Assembly (NCBI RefSeq): GCF_013376475.1
Contig: NZ_CP045508.1
Span: 1,423,501 to 1,487,500, forward strand
DNA: 64,000 bases
DNA from: Desulfolutivibrio sulfoxidireducens
Lineage (GTDB): Bacteria > Desulfobacterota > Desulfovibrionia > Desulfovibrionales > Desulfovibrionaceae
Direction: 5' to 3'
Position numbers and translations under genes: made by a program. The notes below the pieces were generated by a model. That model worked only from the letters and a program-made list of their open reading frames with translations. It searched no databases and was not told the DNA's origin. Of the stretch, positions 18,015 through 27,729 are shown piece after piece (the first letter of the stretch is position 1; each line of letters begins with the position of its first letter).

Positions 18015-19400
18015 ATGTCTTCCATCGCCGCACACCGGGGCGGATACCGGCGCGTTCTGGCCATCGGGCTGCCCCTGGTCGTCAGCATGGGCACCGCCAC
18101 CATCATGCACTTCACCGACCGGGTGTTTCTGGGCAACTATTCCGTGGACGCCATTGCCGCCTCCATGCCGGCGGGCATCGCCTCCCTGGCCTTTTTGTCC
18201 TTTTTTATCGGCACGGCCGGCTACACCGGGGTGTTCATCGCCCAGTACACCGGGGCGGGGCGTCCCGAACGGGTCGGTGCGGCCCTGTGGCAGGGGGTGT
18301 GGTTCTGTTTTTTCGCCGGGCTGTGCACGGCCGGGGCCTCGCTTCTGGCCGGGCCGCTTTTTGAACTGGCGGGGCATCCTCCGGCCGTCGCGGCAATGGA
18401 GGAGACCTATTTTCGCATCCTCATGCTGGGCGGGGTGTTCGGCATCCTGGACGCCACCCTGTCGGGTTTCTTCACCGGCCGGGGACTGACCCGGGTGGTC
18501 ATGCTGGTCAATCTGGCCGGGGCCCTGATCAACATCCCCCTGGACTACGCCCTGATCTACGGGGCCTTTGGCTTTCCGGAGATGGGCATCGCGGGCGCGG
18601 CCCTGGCCACGGTGGCCGGTGGGGCCGTAAGCGCCGTGCTTTTCGGGGTTCTCATCTTCACCCGGGGGCACGAGCGGGTTTTCCGGGTGCGAAGCGCCTT
18701 CGCCCTGGACCGGGACCTGTTCACCCGGCTCATGAAGTACGGGCTTCCCGGCGGGGTCCAGTTTTTTTTGGACATCTTCGCCATCACCTTCTTCGTCTTT
18801 CTGGTCGGGCGCATCGGCAGGGTGGACCTGGCGGCCACCAACATCGTCTTTTCCATAAGCACCCTGGCCTTTTTGCCCATGGTCGGCTTCTCCGTGGCCG
18901 CCAGCACCCTGGTGGGCCAGGCCCTGGGCGCGGGCGACCCGGACGCGGCCCACCGCGACACCATGCTCACCATGCGCCTGACCCTGGGGTACATGGCGGC
19001 CGTGGCTGTGGTGTTCGTGGTCCTTCCCGGGCCATTTCTGGCCCTTTTCCAGCCACGGGACCTGGACCCGGCCGGATACGCGTCCATCGCCGCCACCGGG
19101 GTGACGCTTTTGCGCTTCGTGGCCGTGTATTCGGTCTTCGACGCCGTGGGCATGATCCTTTTCGGGGCACTCAAGGGCGCGGGCGACAGCCGCTATCTCA
19201 TGGTGTCCATGGGGGGCGCGGCCATTCTGACCATGATCGTGCCTACCTACGTGGCCGTCGAGTGTTTCGGGGCCGGGGTCTATACGGCCTGGGCGTTTCT
19301 GACGGCCTACGTGGTGGCCCTGGCCGGACTTATGTGGCTGCGCTACCGGGGCGGCAAGTGGCGCGCCATGCGGGTCATCGAGGGCGGCAAAAAGGCCTAG
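18015..19400 (+). CDS. MATE-family multidrug/Na+ antiporter
   Basis: A 461-residue inner-membrane exporter with about 12 hydrophobic helices in two related halves. Typical MATE features are GLPLVVSMGTATIMHFTDRVFLG at the start of helix 1 and a second half beginning GLPGGVQFFLDIFA. The conserved VGFSVAASTLVGQALGAG follows helix 8. It would expel cationic compounds or metabolites using an ion gradient. GTG 18003 is an alternative start. The 23-bp repeats upstream suggest regulated expression. Confidence 0.9.
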   Translation: MSSIAAHRGGYRRVLAIGLPLVVSMGTATIMHFTDRVFLGNYSVDAIAASMPAGIASLAFLSFFIGTAGYTGVFIAQYTGAGRPERVGAALWQGVWFCFFAGLCTAGASLLAGPLFELAGHPPAVAAMEETYFRILMLGGVFGILDATLSGFFTGRGLTRVVMLVNLAGALINIPLDYALIYGAFGFPEMGIAGAALATVAGGAVSAVLFGVLIFTRGHERVFRVRSAFALDRDLFTRLMKYGLPGGVQFFLDIFAITFFVFLVGRIGRVDLAATNIVFSISTLAFLPMVGFSVAASTLVGQALGAGDPDAAHRDTMLTMRLTLGYMAAVAVVFVVLPGPFLALFQPRDLDPAGYASIAATGVTLLRFVAVYSVFDAVGMILFGALKGAGDSRYLMVSMGGAAILTMIVPTYVAVECFGAGVYTAWAFLTAYVVALAGLMWLRYRGGKWRAMRVIEGGKKA

Positions 19401-19630
19401 GACGCGGTCGCCGGCTCAGCCCCCGGGATACGCCGGGCACTGCGATGGCCGGCCTTTGCTGCTCGGGGGACGATTCCCGGCGTGGCCACAGCCCGGGAAC
19501 GCGTGTGCCGGCATACCAGGCCAACAGGCCTCGACTCCTCGGGATTCCAGAGGGCGTTCGCCCGTTGGCCGCCGGGGGCATTCCCACCGCGCATTGTGGC
19601 GAGAGCCGCGCGAGTATTTTTTCCGCGACG

Positions 19631-20476
19631 CTAGGGCCGGGCAATAACCACCTTGTCGGCGGATTTTCCGAAAAAATGGTACCCGGACCCAGCCTCCGCA
19701 AGGATGTCCAGAAGGAGGTCCGGCTTGGTCACCGTAACGCCGCCGATGGATGTGACGCCGCGATCAAAAAAGGCTCCCGGGAGCATGCTTGCGGTTGGTC
19801 CGACGACGAAGATGTCGGCTCCGGGCTTGGCGGCGTCCAGCAACCCCTCCAACGTGTCGTTGAGAAGCGTCGTGCCGGTGATGATGAGCAGGTCGGCCTC
19901 GGCGACTTTTTCATGCGCCCGTTCTTCGGGGACGTGGCGCGGCAACTCGTCGGGCTTGAGCGTCGAGACGTCTTTTTCAAGGATGCAAAAGTCCCTGTTC
20001 TGGTTTTTCAGCATGCGCAGATAGGGGACTAGGGCCCCGACAACCACGGCCTTGCCGCCTTCGGGAAACACGTAGTCGTCGAGCGGATCGGCGCCTTTCT
20101 GGATGACGTGGCCGTTTTGGCCCCGCATCGCCCACACCGTATTGGACAGGGCGTTCATGACGGCAATGCCGATGGAGCGCTTCATGGCGTTTCCGTAAAA
20201 CATGTTGTCAAGAATTTTCGTGACCTTCGTTCCCTTTATTTTCCCGGAATTGGGCATGGCCTTTGCGGAACTCGGACAGCATACGGCCTCGGGGATCGTT
20301 TTTATGGGCGTGAAGCACAGACCGCCGTGCCCGTTGTTGAGCTTGACTCCGGTAAAAAAGATGCCGATGACGATTCTTTCTATCTCCATGGCGTCCAATT
20401 GATCGCCCAGCGTGTTTTGCAGGCTGGCGATGGTGTCGCGCAAAATACCGCTTTCTTGTCCTTTTTTCGTATTCAT
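19631..20476 (-). CDS. DUF364/DUF4213 putative heavy-metal-chelation protein
   Basis: A 281-residue cytoplasmic protein of the DUF4213/DUF364 type. It has an N-terminal enolase-like region (NNGHGGLCFTP, Cys pair CC near residue 65) and a C-terminal Rossmann-like part (VVVGALVPYL, ADLLIITGTTLLNDTLEGLL, FVVGPTASMLPGAFF). The family is described as putative metal-binding with no settled reaction. ATG 20476 follows AAGGAT; a GTG at 20494 has no ribosome site. It is last in an apparent operon with a methyltransferase and a FecBCD-type importer, which supports a role in handling the imported metal complex (inference). Confidence 0.85.
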   Translation of the reverse strand: MNTKKGQESGILRDTIASLQNTLGDQLDAMEIERIVIGIFFTGVKLNNGHGGLCFTPIKTIPEAVCCPSSAKAMPNSGKIKGTKVTKILDNMFYGNAMKRSIGIAVMNALSNTVWAMRGQNGHVIQKGADPLDDYVFPEGGKAVVVGALVPYLRMLKNQNRDFCILEKDVSTLKPDELPRHVPEERAHEKVAEADLLIITGTTLLNDTLEGLLDAAKPGADIFVVGPTASMLPGAFFDRGVTSIGGVTVTKPDLLLDILAEAGSGYHFFGKSADKVVIARP

Positions 20477-20534
20477 GGCGGATAATCCTTGCACTGCGGC
20501 CGAATATGGCTGAGTCCGGCCTGGTAGAGGTGTC

Positions 20535-21614
20535 TTAACGGGGCGAGCAACAGGATGAGGCTCGGCATTGCGGGCTCTGGCGTATGGCCGGCGCCTTCAT
20601 GGCGATATGAAGATTCGATGTCCCGTAGGTGCTGGAGATCTCTTTCGAGGAAACGACGTCGAATCCACAGTCGGCAAGCAGGCCATTGAATGTCTCAATG
20701 TGGCAAAGCGGGTGCCCGAAGCTCAGAAAGGCCTTGTCCATTTCCACCAGTCCGCCTCTCGGGAGGCAGCCCGGGGCGCAGAACCAGTGATTGAGGACCA
20801 GGAGGCCGCCCGGCTTGAGCGTTTCCCAGACCTTCTGGAAGAATCCCGGCATGTTCTTGCGAAATTTGTACAGGATGTGCGAGGCCACGACGATATCGTA
20901 CTCGCCTTCAATGGCGTCCGCGTCAATGTCGCCGCCTGTGGCGCAAAGGCGGTCCGACATGTTGTAGGCGTCGAGAAAGCGCTGCGTCTCTGGTATGATA
21001 TGCGGCTTGTCGAAGACCACGCCGTGCAAATCGGGATTGATCTGGCACAGAGCGATGGCGTAGAGGCCGTGCCCCCCGCCAAGGTCCAGCACCGTGCGGG
21101 CCGTGGGAAATCCGTCCCAGGACGCGATCTCCCGGGTGACGCCCTGCAGTTCGCCCCGCAGGGAGCGTTGCCCGAGAGCCCGGATGAACGAGGTCCTCGG
21201 GGCCAGGTCGAAGGCATACGCATCCGGAGTCATCTTTTGCAGTTGCGCGGCCAGGTCGCCCCAGCGGGAGGCCTTCCCGGTATCCTCTTCGATCCAGTCC
21301 CCCTGGTACAGCGGTCTGTTTTTCACGAGGAAACAGTCGGCCGTTTCCGTGTTGCGGTATTTTTCCCCCTGCTCGGCGACAAGGCCGATGTCCACGAGGG
21401 AGAGCAGAAAGCTCCGGATGAACATCCCGTTGACGCCCAGGCGCGAGGCGATGTCCTCGCGCCCGAGGCCGCCTTCCCGGGCCAGAAGTTCGAAAAGTCC
21501 GAGGTCCAGGGCGGCCTTGAGCACCTGGTAGGCCCTGAAACCGTTGAGAAGGCCTTCAAGAGTGGTGATGGATCGCGGCACGCGAAGCGTATGCAGATGC
21601 GAATCCGAGGTCAT
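20535..21614 (-). CDS. SAM-dependent O-methyltransferase-like protein
   Basis: A 359-residue protein with the two-domain plan of hydroxyneurosporene/acetylserotonin methyltransferases. An N-terminal winged-helix dimerisation domain (ALDLGLFELLA, DIASRLGVN) is followed by a SAM-binding Rossmann domain with VLDLGGGHGLYAIAL near residue 175 and LKPGGLLVLNHW near 270. ATG 21614 follows AGGAGGGA. Neighbouring transport and DUF364 genes suggest it modifies a small metal-binding molecule, or is part of a cofactor pathway (inference). The natural substrate is not visible from sequence. Confidence 0.85.
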   Translation of the reverse strand: MTSDSHLHTLRVPRSITTLEGLLNGFRAYQVLKAALDLGLFELLAREGGLGREDIASRLGVNGMFIRSFLLSLVDIGLVAEQGEKYRNTETADCFLVKNRPLYQGDWIEEDTGKASRWGDLAAQLQKMTPDAYAFDLAPRTSFIRALGQRSLRGELQGVTREIASWDGFPTARTVLDLGGGHGLYAIALCQINPDLHGVVFDKPHIIPETQRFLDAYNMSDRLCATGGDIDADAIEGEYDIVVASHILYKFRKNMPGFFQKVWETLKPGGLLVLNHWFCAPGCLPRGGLVEMDKAFLSFGHPLCHIETFNGLLADCGFDVVSSKEISSTYGTSNLHIAMKAPAIRQSPQCRASSCCSPR

Positions 21615-21750
21615 TGCGGGATCCCTCCTGGTGCATGGGATGCGGTTCCGGTGTGGCGTCCGCCACAGCGATGGACAGTGGCGCACGGTTCAAAACGGGC
21701 CATGCGGTGCGCTCATTTTAAAGACAGGGCCTATTTTTTTGGACGCGGCA

Positions 21751-22797
21751 TCAGGATTTCGGACCGTGTATGAAGGCCTCGTATTCCGTGTCGCTGAGTT
21801 CGTAGTCGAAAAATGTCTTGAAAAAGTATGTGGTCTCTTCTTTCATATCCATGTCGGCCATGAGGTCGGGATACAGCGTCTTGGTCAGCCACAAAAAGCC
21901 CAGGGGGGCCTCGGGGGACGGCCGGTTCCACCAGAAGGCGCCAATGGGGAACTCATGGACCCGTCCGGCCCGGACGGCCTTGATGTCCCGCAATTGCGGG
22001 TTGTTCAGGATGTTATGCACCTTGTCGGCGTCTCCCATGGTGCGGCTGACGACAATGACCTCGGGGTCCCACTCCAGGAGTTTTTCCATGGTCGTTTCCC
22101 GGGCCTGGCCAATGCTTTCGGCCACGTTCACGGCCCCGGCGAAGGTCAACAGATCCTGTGTCCACCACGCGCCGCCCTCGGTGTGCAGGATGTCGGCGTC
22201 GGCATAGTAGACCCGCAGGCGCTTGTCCTGGGGAATCGTCTTTACCCGTTCCCGTATGAGATCGAGCTTCTGGTCCCAGTAGGCCACCAGAGCCTTGGCC
22301 TTGTCCTCCCGGCCGAGGAGCAGGCCGGTTCTGAGGAACTCCTCCTTCATGACCTCGATGCGGGCCTTGCCGATGAACATGGTGACCAGGGGGAGGCCGA
22401 GCTCCTCGATCTTCGTGTTGCCCTTTTTCGAGATGATTCCGGCAAAGACCAGGTCCGGATCGAGCTTGACGATCTCTTCGATGTTGATGTTGTCGAATGA
22501 TCCCGCGTCGGGGATGGCCGCCAGGCCCGGCCGCATCTTCAGGAGCTGCGGAAACTGCCTCATGGACGGCTGGCCGACGATTCTGTCTTCGGCCCCGAGG
22601 ACCACGAGCTGGTTGGTGACCCCGCCGTAGCAGGTGACCAGGATTTTTTTGACCTGATCCGGGACCTCCACGGTCCGACCCGCGGCGTCCGTGACGCTGA
22701 TTTTCGCCGCAGGCGCGCTTGCGCCGAGCGACAAGGCCAGAAGGGCCAGACACGCTGCCGCACGACAGAGCCTTTGAAGGGTTGTGACCTGGATCAT
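21751..22797 (-). CDS. Periplasmic metal-complex binding protein (FecB/BtuF-like)
   Basis: A 348-residue exported protein: signal peptide 1-30 (LACLALLALSLGASAPAAK), then the Peripl_BP_2 fold with ISVTDAAGRTVEVPDQVKKI, the usual opening of iron-siderophore or cobalamin binders. NINIEEIVKLDPDLVFAG and ALLEWDPEVIVV-type blocks follow. It captures a metal complex for the ABC importer. A good AAGGAG ribosome site precedes ATG 22797. The ligand could be a siderophore, haem or another chelate; sequence does not decide. Confidence 0.88.
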   Translation of the reverse strand: MIQVTTLQRLCRAAACLALLALSLGASAPAAKISVTDAAGRTVEVPDQVKKILVTCYGGVTNQLVVLGAEDRIVGQPSMRQFPQLLKMRPGLAAIPDAGSFDNINIEEIVKLDPDLVFAGIISKKGNTKIEELGLPLVTMFIGKARIEVMKEEFLRTGLLLGREDKAKALVAYWDQKLDLIRERVKTIPQDKRLRVYYADADILHTEGGAWWTQDLLTFAGAVNVAESIGQARETTMEKLLEWDPEVIVVSRTMGDADKVHNILNNPQLRDIKAVRAGRVHEFPIGAFWWNRPSPEAPLGFLWLTKTLYPDLMADMDMKEETTYFFKTFFDYELSDTEYEAFIHGPKS

Positions 22798-22815
22798 AGG
22801 GTGCTCCTTGTTGGA

Positions 22816-23619
22816 TCAATGCAGGGTTGCATGTTCCTGAAAGGCGGGGATGCAGACTTTTACCGACCCCTGGCCAGAGTTGAGGCGGGCCTCGGCGATG
22901 TTGAGCCGCACATCGTACAGCGCGTTGAGCTTCTTTTCCGTTGCGGTTTCATCCGGTGCCCCCGCGCCGCACAGTCTCCCGTCCTTGATGAGAAGGACCT
23001 TGGACGCATACTGAAAGGCGTGGTCGGGATGATGCGAGGCCATGAGGATGCCGAGCCCGTTGCGGGCCAGGGCCTGAATGTGGCGCAGCACAAGAACCTG
23101 GTTGCCGTAGTCCAGGTTGTTTGTCGGCTCGTCCATGATCAGAAAATTCGGATTTTGGGCCAGCGCCCGGGCAATGAGCACAAGTTGGCGTTCGCCACCG
23201 CTTATTTCCGAATACAGCGCGTTTTTGAGGTGGGAGATGTTGAGCGTCTCCAGGGCCTTTTCGGCGAGGTGCTCGTCTTTTTTCGACGGGGTCGCGTACC
23301 GGCCGAGATGCGCTGTCCGACCCATCAAGACGATGCTGAGCGTCTTGAACTGAAAGGCAAGGACATGGCTTTGCGGGATATAGCCGATGGTCCTGGCCAT
23401 CTTGGACCTCGTCCAGATCGAAATATCCTCGCCATCACACAGGGTCATCCCCCTGGTGAGGGGGAGAAACCCCAAAATACCCTTGAACAAAGTGGATTTT
23501 CCCGCTCCGTTGGGGCCAAGGAGGCACAGGACCTCCGTGCTCTGCATGGTGAAGGAGACGCCATGGAGGATCTGTGTCTTTCCATAGCCCGCATGCACGT
23601 CGCTGAGTTCCAATATCAT
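22816..23619 (-). CDS. ABC importer ATPase (FecE/FepC-like)
   Basis: A 267-residue nucleotide-binding subunit. Walker A GPNGAGKST near residue 36, signature SGGERQL near 137, Walker B NFLIMDEPTN near 155 and switch His in MASHHPDHA. It energises import of the complex captured by the binding protein. ATG 23619 is chosen over 23625 because AGGAGG lies six bases before it. The start overlaps the end of the permease gene, so the two are coupled. Confidence 0.92.
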   Translation of the reverse strand: MILELSDVHAGYGKTQILHGVSFTMQSTEVLCLLGPNGAGKSTLFKGILGFLPLTRGMTLCDGEDISIWTRSKMARTIGYIPQSHVLAFQFKTLSIVLMGRTAHLGRYATPSKKDEHLAEKALETLNISHLKNALYSEISGGERQLVLIARALAQNPNFLIMDEPTNNLDYGNQVLVLRHIQALARNGLGILMASHHPDHAFQYASKVLLIKDGRLCGAGAPDETATEKKLNALYDVRLNIAEARLNSGQGSVKVCIPAFQEHATLH

Positions 23620-24629
23620 TGCCATCCTCCTTTCTGACGGCTCAGCAGCAAAAGGAAAAAGGGGGCGCCGATGATCGAGGTCAGCACGCCGAGTGGGATT
23701 TCAACGGAGGAAACGCTTCGGGCCATGGCGTCGACCAGGATCAGGTAGGCGGCCCCCAGAATGCCGGAGGCGGGAAGAAGCATGCGGAAGTCGGGTCCGA
23801 CAAGCAGTCGGGCCACATGGGGGATGAGAAGCCCGATCCAGCCCACCAGGCCGCTGATGGAAACCGAGGCCGAGGTCATCATGGTGGAGCCCAAAATGGC
23901 GATGAACCGGATCCTGCCGGTTTCAACGCCAAGGGATCTCGCTTCATCCTCGCTCAGGGACATGACGTTGATGCGCCATCGCAACGCGAACAGCGCGGCG
24001 GTCCCGGCCAGGATCGGGAAAAGGGCGATGAGGACATCCTTGGAGGAGGTTGTGGACAGGCTGCCCATGAGCCAGAAGGTGATGGTCGGCAGCTTGTCGT
24101 ACGGATCGGCAAGATACTTGAGAAGAGACGTCCCCGAGGAAAACAGGGTCCCTATCAAAATGCCCGTGAGCACCAGGGCCAAGGCCCGGTCCCGGGGGAC
24201 CTTGAGGCTGATGGCGTAGGCCAGCATCACCGCGACGAGCCCCAGCGCGAAGGACATGAGCTGTATTCCCAACACACCGAGCGAAAAGAATATGGCCAGG
24301 GCCGCGCCAAGTCCCGCCCCGGACGAGGCCCCCAGAATGTCCGGAGAGACCAGGGGATTTTTGAACATGCCCTGGTAGGCCGCGCCGGCCGTGGCCAGAG
24401 CCGCTCCGACCAACGCCGCGCCGAATATGCGGGGCATGCGGACCTTGAAGATGATGGTTTCCAGGGTATCGGGCCAATCTTTTTCAATCGGGAGCATTGT
24501 GGACAGGAATATGTTAATGATCTTTCGTATGGAGATTTCGTATCTGCCCATGCAAAATGAAACAAGAAGAATGGCCAGGAAGAGGGCGGCAAGCAGTACG
24601 ATGATGATCGCCGGGGATTGCTTTTGCAT
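23616..24629 (-). CDS. FecCD-family ABC permease
   Basis: A 337-residue membrane protein with about ten helices and the family blocks RMPRIFGAALVGAALATAG, NPLVSPDILGASSGAGLGAA and LVGWIGLLIPHVARLLVGPD. It forms the channel for an iron-siderophore or cobalamin-type ligand. First gene of the minus-strand operon; the AT-rich region upstream should hold the promoter. No clear Shine-Dalgarno is seen before ATG 24629. Confidence 0.92.
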   Translation of the reverse strand: MQKQSPAIIIVLLAALFLAILLVSFCMGRYEISIRKIINIFLSTMLPIEKDWPDTLETIIFKVRMPRIFGAALVGAALATAGAAYQGMFKNPLVSPDILGASSGAGLGAALAIFFSLGVLGIQLMSFALGLVAVMLAYAISLKVPRDRALALVLTGILIGTLFSSGTSLLKYLADPYDKLPTITFWLMGSLSTTSSKDVLIALFPILAGTAALFALRWRINVMSLSEDEARSLGVETGRIRFIAILGSTMMTSASVSISGLVGWIGLLIPHVARLLVGPDFRMLLPASGILGAAYLILVDAMARSVSSVEIPLGVLTSIIGAPFFLLLLSRQKGGWQ

Positions 24630-24674
24630 TTTTTTTCGAATACAGATTTGTAATGACGGTTGATTGATAATAAT

Positions 24675-24691
24675 GTATATTGATATTACAG
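24675..24691. promoter_or_regulatory. Possible operator of the metal-uptake operon
   Basis: TGTATATTGATATTACA has inverted ends TGTA/TACA in AT-rich DNA about 46 bases upstream of the permease start. It partly overlaps a GATAATAAT-like stretch reminiscent of Fur sites. The match is weak and offered only as a candidate. Confidence 0.3.
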
Positions 24692-25049
24692 CGTAATATT
24701 CTTCTGATCCGTGTCGAAATACATCAATGATTCAACAATACATGATGCACCACTCTGTGGATGTTGATATTGGGGCGGTAGCGGTACGGGCTATCTTTTC
24801 CAAAGCTATCAAAAACAAAAAGAACCATGCATAGTAATAGTTACATGGATGAAGTACTGTCAATAATGTCACTGGTACCAGAAGAAACGTGACTGGCTGA
24901 CCGCTTTCGAACGTAGCGGCAGGATCGGGGGGGCGTCGAATCCTTGTCCCTTCGAGGGGAAGGGAGATGGCGTGCGTCTTCTCTGGGATCGGCTTGGGTC
25001 AAACGCGGTTTCGAGGAAAAGGGCGGGGTGAAAAGAGTGGGCGGTAGAC

Positions 25050-25077
25050 GGGCGGGCGGCCGCGCGGCCGCCCGCCC
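25050..25077. terminator. Perfect 14-bp GC hairpin after the cytochrome gene
   Basis: Arms of 14 bases made only of G and C form a perfect palindrome starting six bases after the stop at 25084 on the minus strand. There is no T-tract, so termination may need Rho, or the hairpin may protect the 3' end. Confidence 0.6.
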
Positions 25078-25083
25078 CCGAGC

Positions 25084-27726
25084 TTATTCCTTGACCATGT
25101 TCGGGTGATGGACCTCGCCGCCCTCCATCTCCACGGTGTGGCAGACGTCGCAGCGTGTGCCGCTCCCGATGGGGCCGGCCGATCCCATGTACTGCATGGG
25201 CTGGATGTTGTCGCGGTTTTCGCCGTAGGGGTTTTTCGCCGCATAGGTGGCGTGGGGCGCGCCGTGGCAGGCCAGGCAGGGCACGTTGCCCGTGTCCTCC
25301 TTGCGACTGCGGTACAGCCCGGAGCGGTCCTTGACCCAGGTGTTGAAGGCCCGGGCCGTGGCTAGGTCCGGGGTCTGGAAATCGGTGTGGCAGGTCAGGC
25401 AGTCGGGTTCCTGTATCCAGGCCCGGCGCGGGGTGATCTCGGACGCCTTGGCCACCGAGCGCGGGGCGATATGTTTCATGAGGATGTCCGCGCGCTCCTT
25501 GCCCTCCGCCTTTTCCGAAAGCAGCACGGAGATGGCGTGGTCCTCCAGGTAGCCGTGGCATCTGGCGCAACCGATGCCCTTTTGGGCGTGGTTGTCCCGC
25601 TGGCACCGGGTCGCGCCTGTGGGGCTGTCCGGATGGCACATGGCGCAGGCCTCGTCGCCCTTGCCGGTCAGATAGTTGACGTGGAAGCCGTGCATGGCCG
25701 CCGAGAGGTTCAGGAGCTTGGGATTGGCTGTGGCGTCGAACAGGGCGTCGGGATGGCAGCTCTGGCAGGAGACCGGCTGTCCGGCCGCGGCCCGGGCCGC
25801 CAGGTCCGTGCCGCTACGCTTGTCGTGCACGGCCAGGATGCCCTCGGCGGTCACGTCCGAGATGCCCATGACCCCGCCCTTGCGAAACGCCCCGCCATGG
25901 CATCTAAAGCAACTCATCTCCGTGGACACGGGCATAACCGTCCGCGTCTCGGCCAGGACCGCGCCCGTGGCCGTGTCCTTGGCGGTTACGGTGAACAGCG
26001 GATAGGGATTGATGGAGCCGTCGTCGGAAAACGGCACCACGGGAATCCCGGCGGCCTCGAAGGTCTTGGACTTCTCGTTGTAGGCCAGGGTTCCGTCCGG
26101 GCCCTTGCCGGCCGCCGACTGGTCGGGCTTGGGCTGTTTGCCGATGAGCGAGGGGGCGTATTTCCAGAACTCCACGTGTTTGGACGGGTGTTTGAATCCT
26201 TCCGGGGCCGCATAGGTGATCTCCACCCCGTCCGTGACCACCTCGGGCACCACGTCGCGGCGGATCAGGACCGCGCCCACGGCGCTGCCCGGCGGCAGAA
26301 ACGAGAAAAAGCCGTCGGCGTCGGTGATGCACTTGAGCCCCAGCGGGCACCAGGACAGAAGCACATGTGTGGCCGTGTCCGGATCATAGGCCGGGATCGC
26401 GTCGGGCAGGGGCTTTATGTCCGCCACAACCGGCTTGTCCAGGGGCCTGGCATTTATGTTCGCGGTGATGTGGGCGGCCAGGGCGTCACGCTCGGCCGGA
26501 CTGCCCACAAACGGCGGCATCTGTTTGAAGATGCGGCCCTGGCCGGTGATGTAGGCGGCCACGCCCTCGTTGCCGATCATCCCGGTATATTTTCGGATGT
26601 CCTTCATGGGGCCGCCCACGCTGTGGCAGGGCAGACACTGGAAGGCGTAGAGCTCCCGGCCGGCGTCCAGGCGGTTTTTTTCGGTGATCTCCTTGTTTTT
26701 TGCCCACCTGGCCCGGGGCAAAAACGGGTCGGACAACGGTTCGGCCTGGGCCGGCATGATGCCCGTGGACCACATTCGCTCGGAGATGATGAAGGGCCGG
26801 CGTCCGGCCTCGCGGATGTACTCGAAGGCCCCGACAACCCCGAACCCCAGGACCAGAAGCAGGGCGGCCACGGGCGTGCGCACGGCCAGGGGGAGCCGTA
26901 CGGCCATGAGCAGGGCGAAGACGCCGACCAGCACGGCGATCACCGGCAGGGCCGCCAGATACGGCGTGATCTCGGCCGAGCCGCGCAGGATGAACGCCAG
27001 GGTCGATTCGGGCAGGACCGACAGGTACCACCAGCCCGACAGGGCCAGACACGGCAGGGACAAAACGGCCCACCTGACGCAGGACCGGACCACCCGCTCC
27101 CTGGCCGCCGCGTCCCTGACCCGGACCGCGGTCACAAATCCGAACAGGCCGGCCAGCATGAACGCCAGGAAGGATCGGAAAACCAGGGACGGCCAGAACG
27201 AGGGGTTGAACATGCCGTCCCAGAAATCATTGGTCGCGGCCCAGGCCCCGGGGGTGAGCATGACCCCGATGATGCCGTTGATGGTGAAAAGCGACAGCCA
27301 GGCGAAGACGAAATAGAGCCAGCCCACGCGCATGTGGTCTTTGGCGGCCATCTTCCCGAACGAATAGTGGTAGACCAGAAGGGCCGCGATCTCTCCCAGG
27401 AAAAAGGTCCATTCCGTGGCCCAGCCCCAGACGAAGGCGTTGACCAGGGTCAGGGTGCCGCCCGGCGAGAGCACGGCGATGGTGAACCAGATGCCCACCC
27501 CGGACAGACCGCCGAAGACCATGGTCACAAGCAGGAAGAATTTCGTGTGGGATTTGACGTAGTCCAGGATGGCCGGGGAGTTCTCCCGGTGTCCCCTGGC
27601 CTCGGTCAGGACCAGGAAAAGTCCGCCGCCCACCGCGAAATGGGCTACGAAGACGTGCACTGTGGCGATCAGCGCGATCCAGAATCCACCGCCCGTGGCC
27701 GCGAGTTGCCAGACCGGATAGTCCAT
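25084..27726 (-). CDS. CydA-like membrane domain fused to an octaheme cytochrome c
   Basis: An 880-residue fusion. Residues 1-300 form about eight helices resembling cytochrome bd subunit I, including His24/His29 and a WATEWTFFLGEIAALLVYH helix. EAGRRPF at 306-312 parallels the quinol-loop motif GRQPW. Eight CxxCH haem c sites follow: residues 364, 606, 654, 694, 720, 776, 817 and 859. The stretch between the first and second sites (about 370-600) holds no haem motif. This layout suggests quinol or quinone chemistry at the membrane linked to a periplasmic multihaem wire. The 27730 gene, three bases upstream, is the membrane partner. The exact reaction is not known from sequence. Confidence 0.82.
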   Translation of the reverse strand: MDYPVWQLAATGGGFWIALIATVHVFVAHFAVGGGLFLVLTEARGHRENSPAILDYVKSHTKFFLLVTMVFGGLSGVGIWFTIAVLSPGGTLTLVNAFVWGWATEWTFFLGEIAALLVYHYSFGKMAAKDHMRVGWLYFVFAWLSLFTINGIIGVMLTPGAWAATNDFWDGMFNPSFWPSLVFRSFLAFMLAGLFGFVTAVRVRDAAARERVVRSCVRWAVLSLPCLALSGWWYLSVLPESTLAFILRGSAEITPYLAALPVIAVLVGVFALLMAVRLPLAVRTPVAALLLVLGFGVVGAFEYIREAGRRPFIISERMWSTGIMPAQAEPLSDPFLPRARWAKNKEITEKNRLDAGRELYAFQCLPCHSVGGPMKDIRKYTGMIGNEGVAAYITGQGRIFKQMPPFVGSPAERDALAAHITANINARPLDKPVVADIKPLPDAIPAYDPDTATHVLLSWCPLGLKCITDADGFFSFLPPGSAVGAVLIRRDVVPEVVTDGVEITYAAPEGFKHPSKHVEFWKYAPSLIGKQPKPDQSAAGKGPDGTLAYNEKSKTFEAAGIPVVPFSDDGSINPYPLFTVTAKDTATGAVLAETRTVMPVSTEMSCFRCHGGAFRKGGVMGISDVTAEGILAVHDKRSGTDLAARAAAGQPVSCQSCHPDALFDATANPKLLNLSAAMHGFHVNYLTGKGDEACAMCHPDSPTGATRCQRDNHAQKGIGCARCHGYLEDHAISVLLSEKAEGKERADILMKHIAPRSVAKASEITPRRAWIQEPDCLTCHTDFQTPDLATARAFNTWVKDRSGLYRSRKEDTGNVPCLACHGAPHATYAAKNPYGENRDNIQPMQYMGSAGPIGSGTRCDVCHTVEMEGGEVHHPNMVKE

Positions 27727-27729
27727 GCC

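Larger units (their letters stand above)
24630..25083. other. Intergenic region upstream of the metal-uptake operon
   Basis: About 230 AT-rich bases (24640-24870) precede the operon and probably contain its promoter and operator. The rest is GC-rich and ends in the hairpin after the cytochrome gene. No gene is supported here. Confidence 0.55.
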
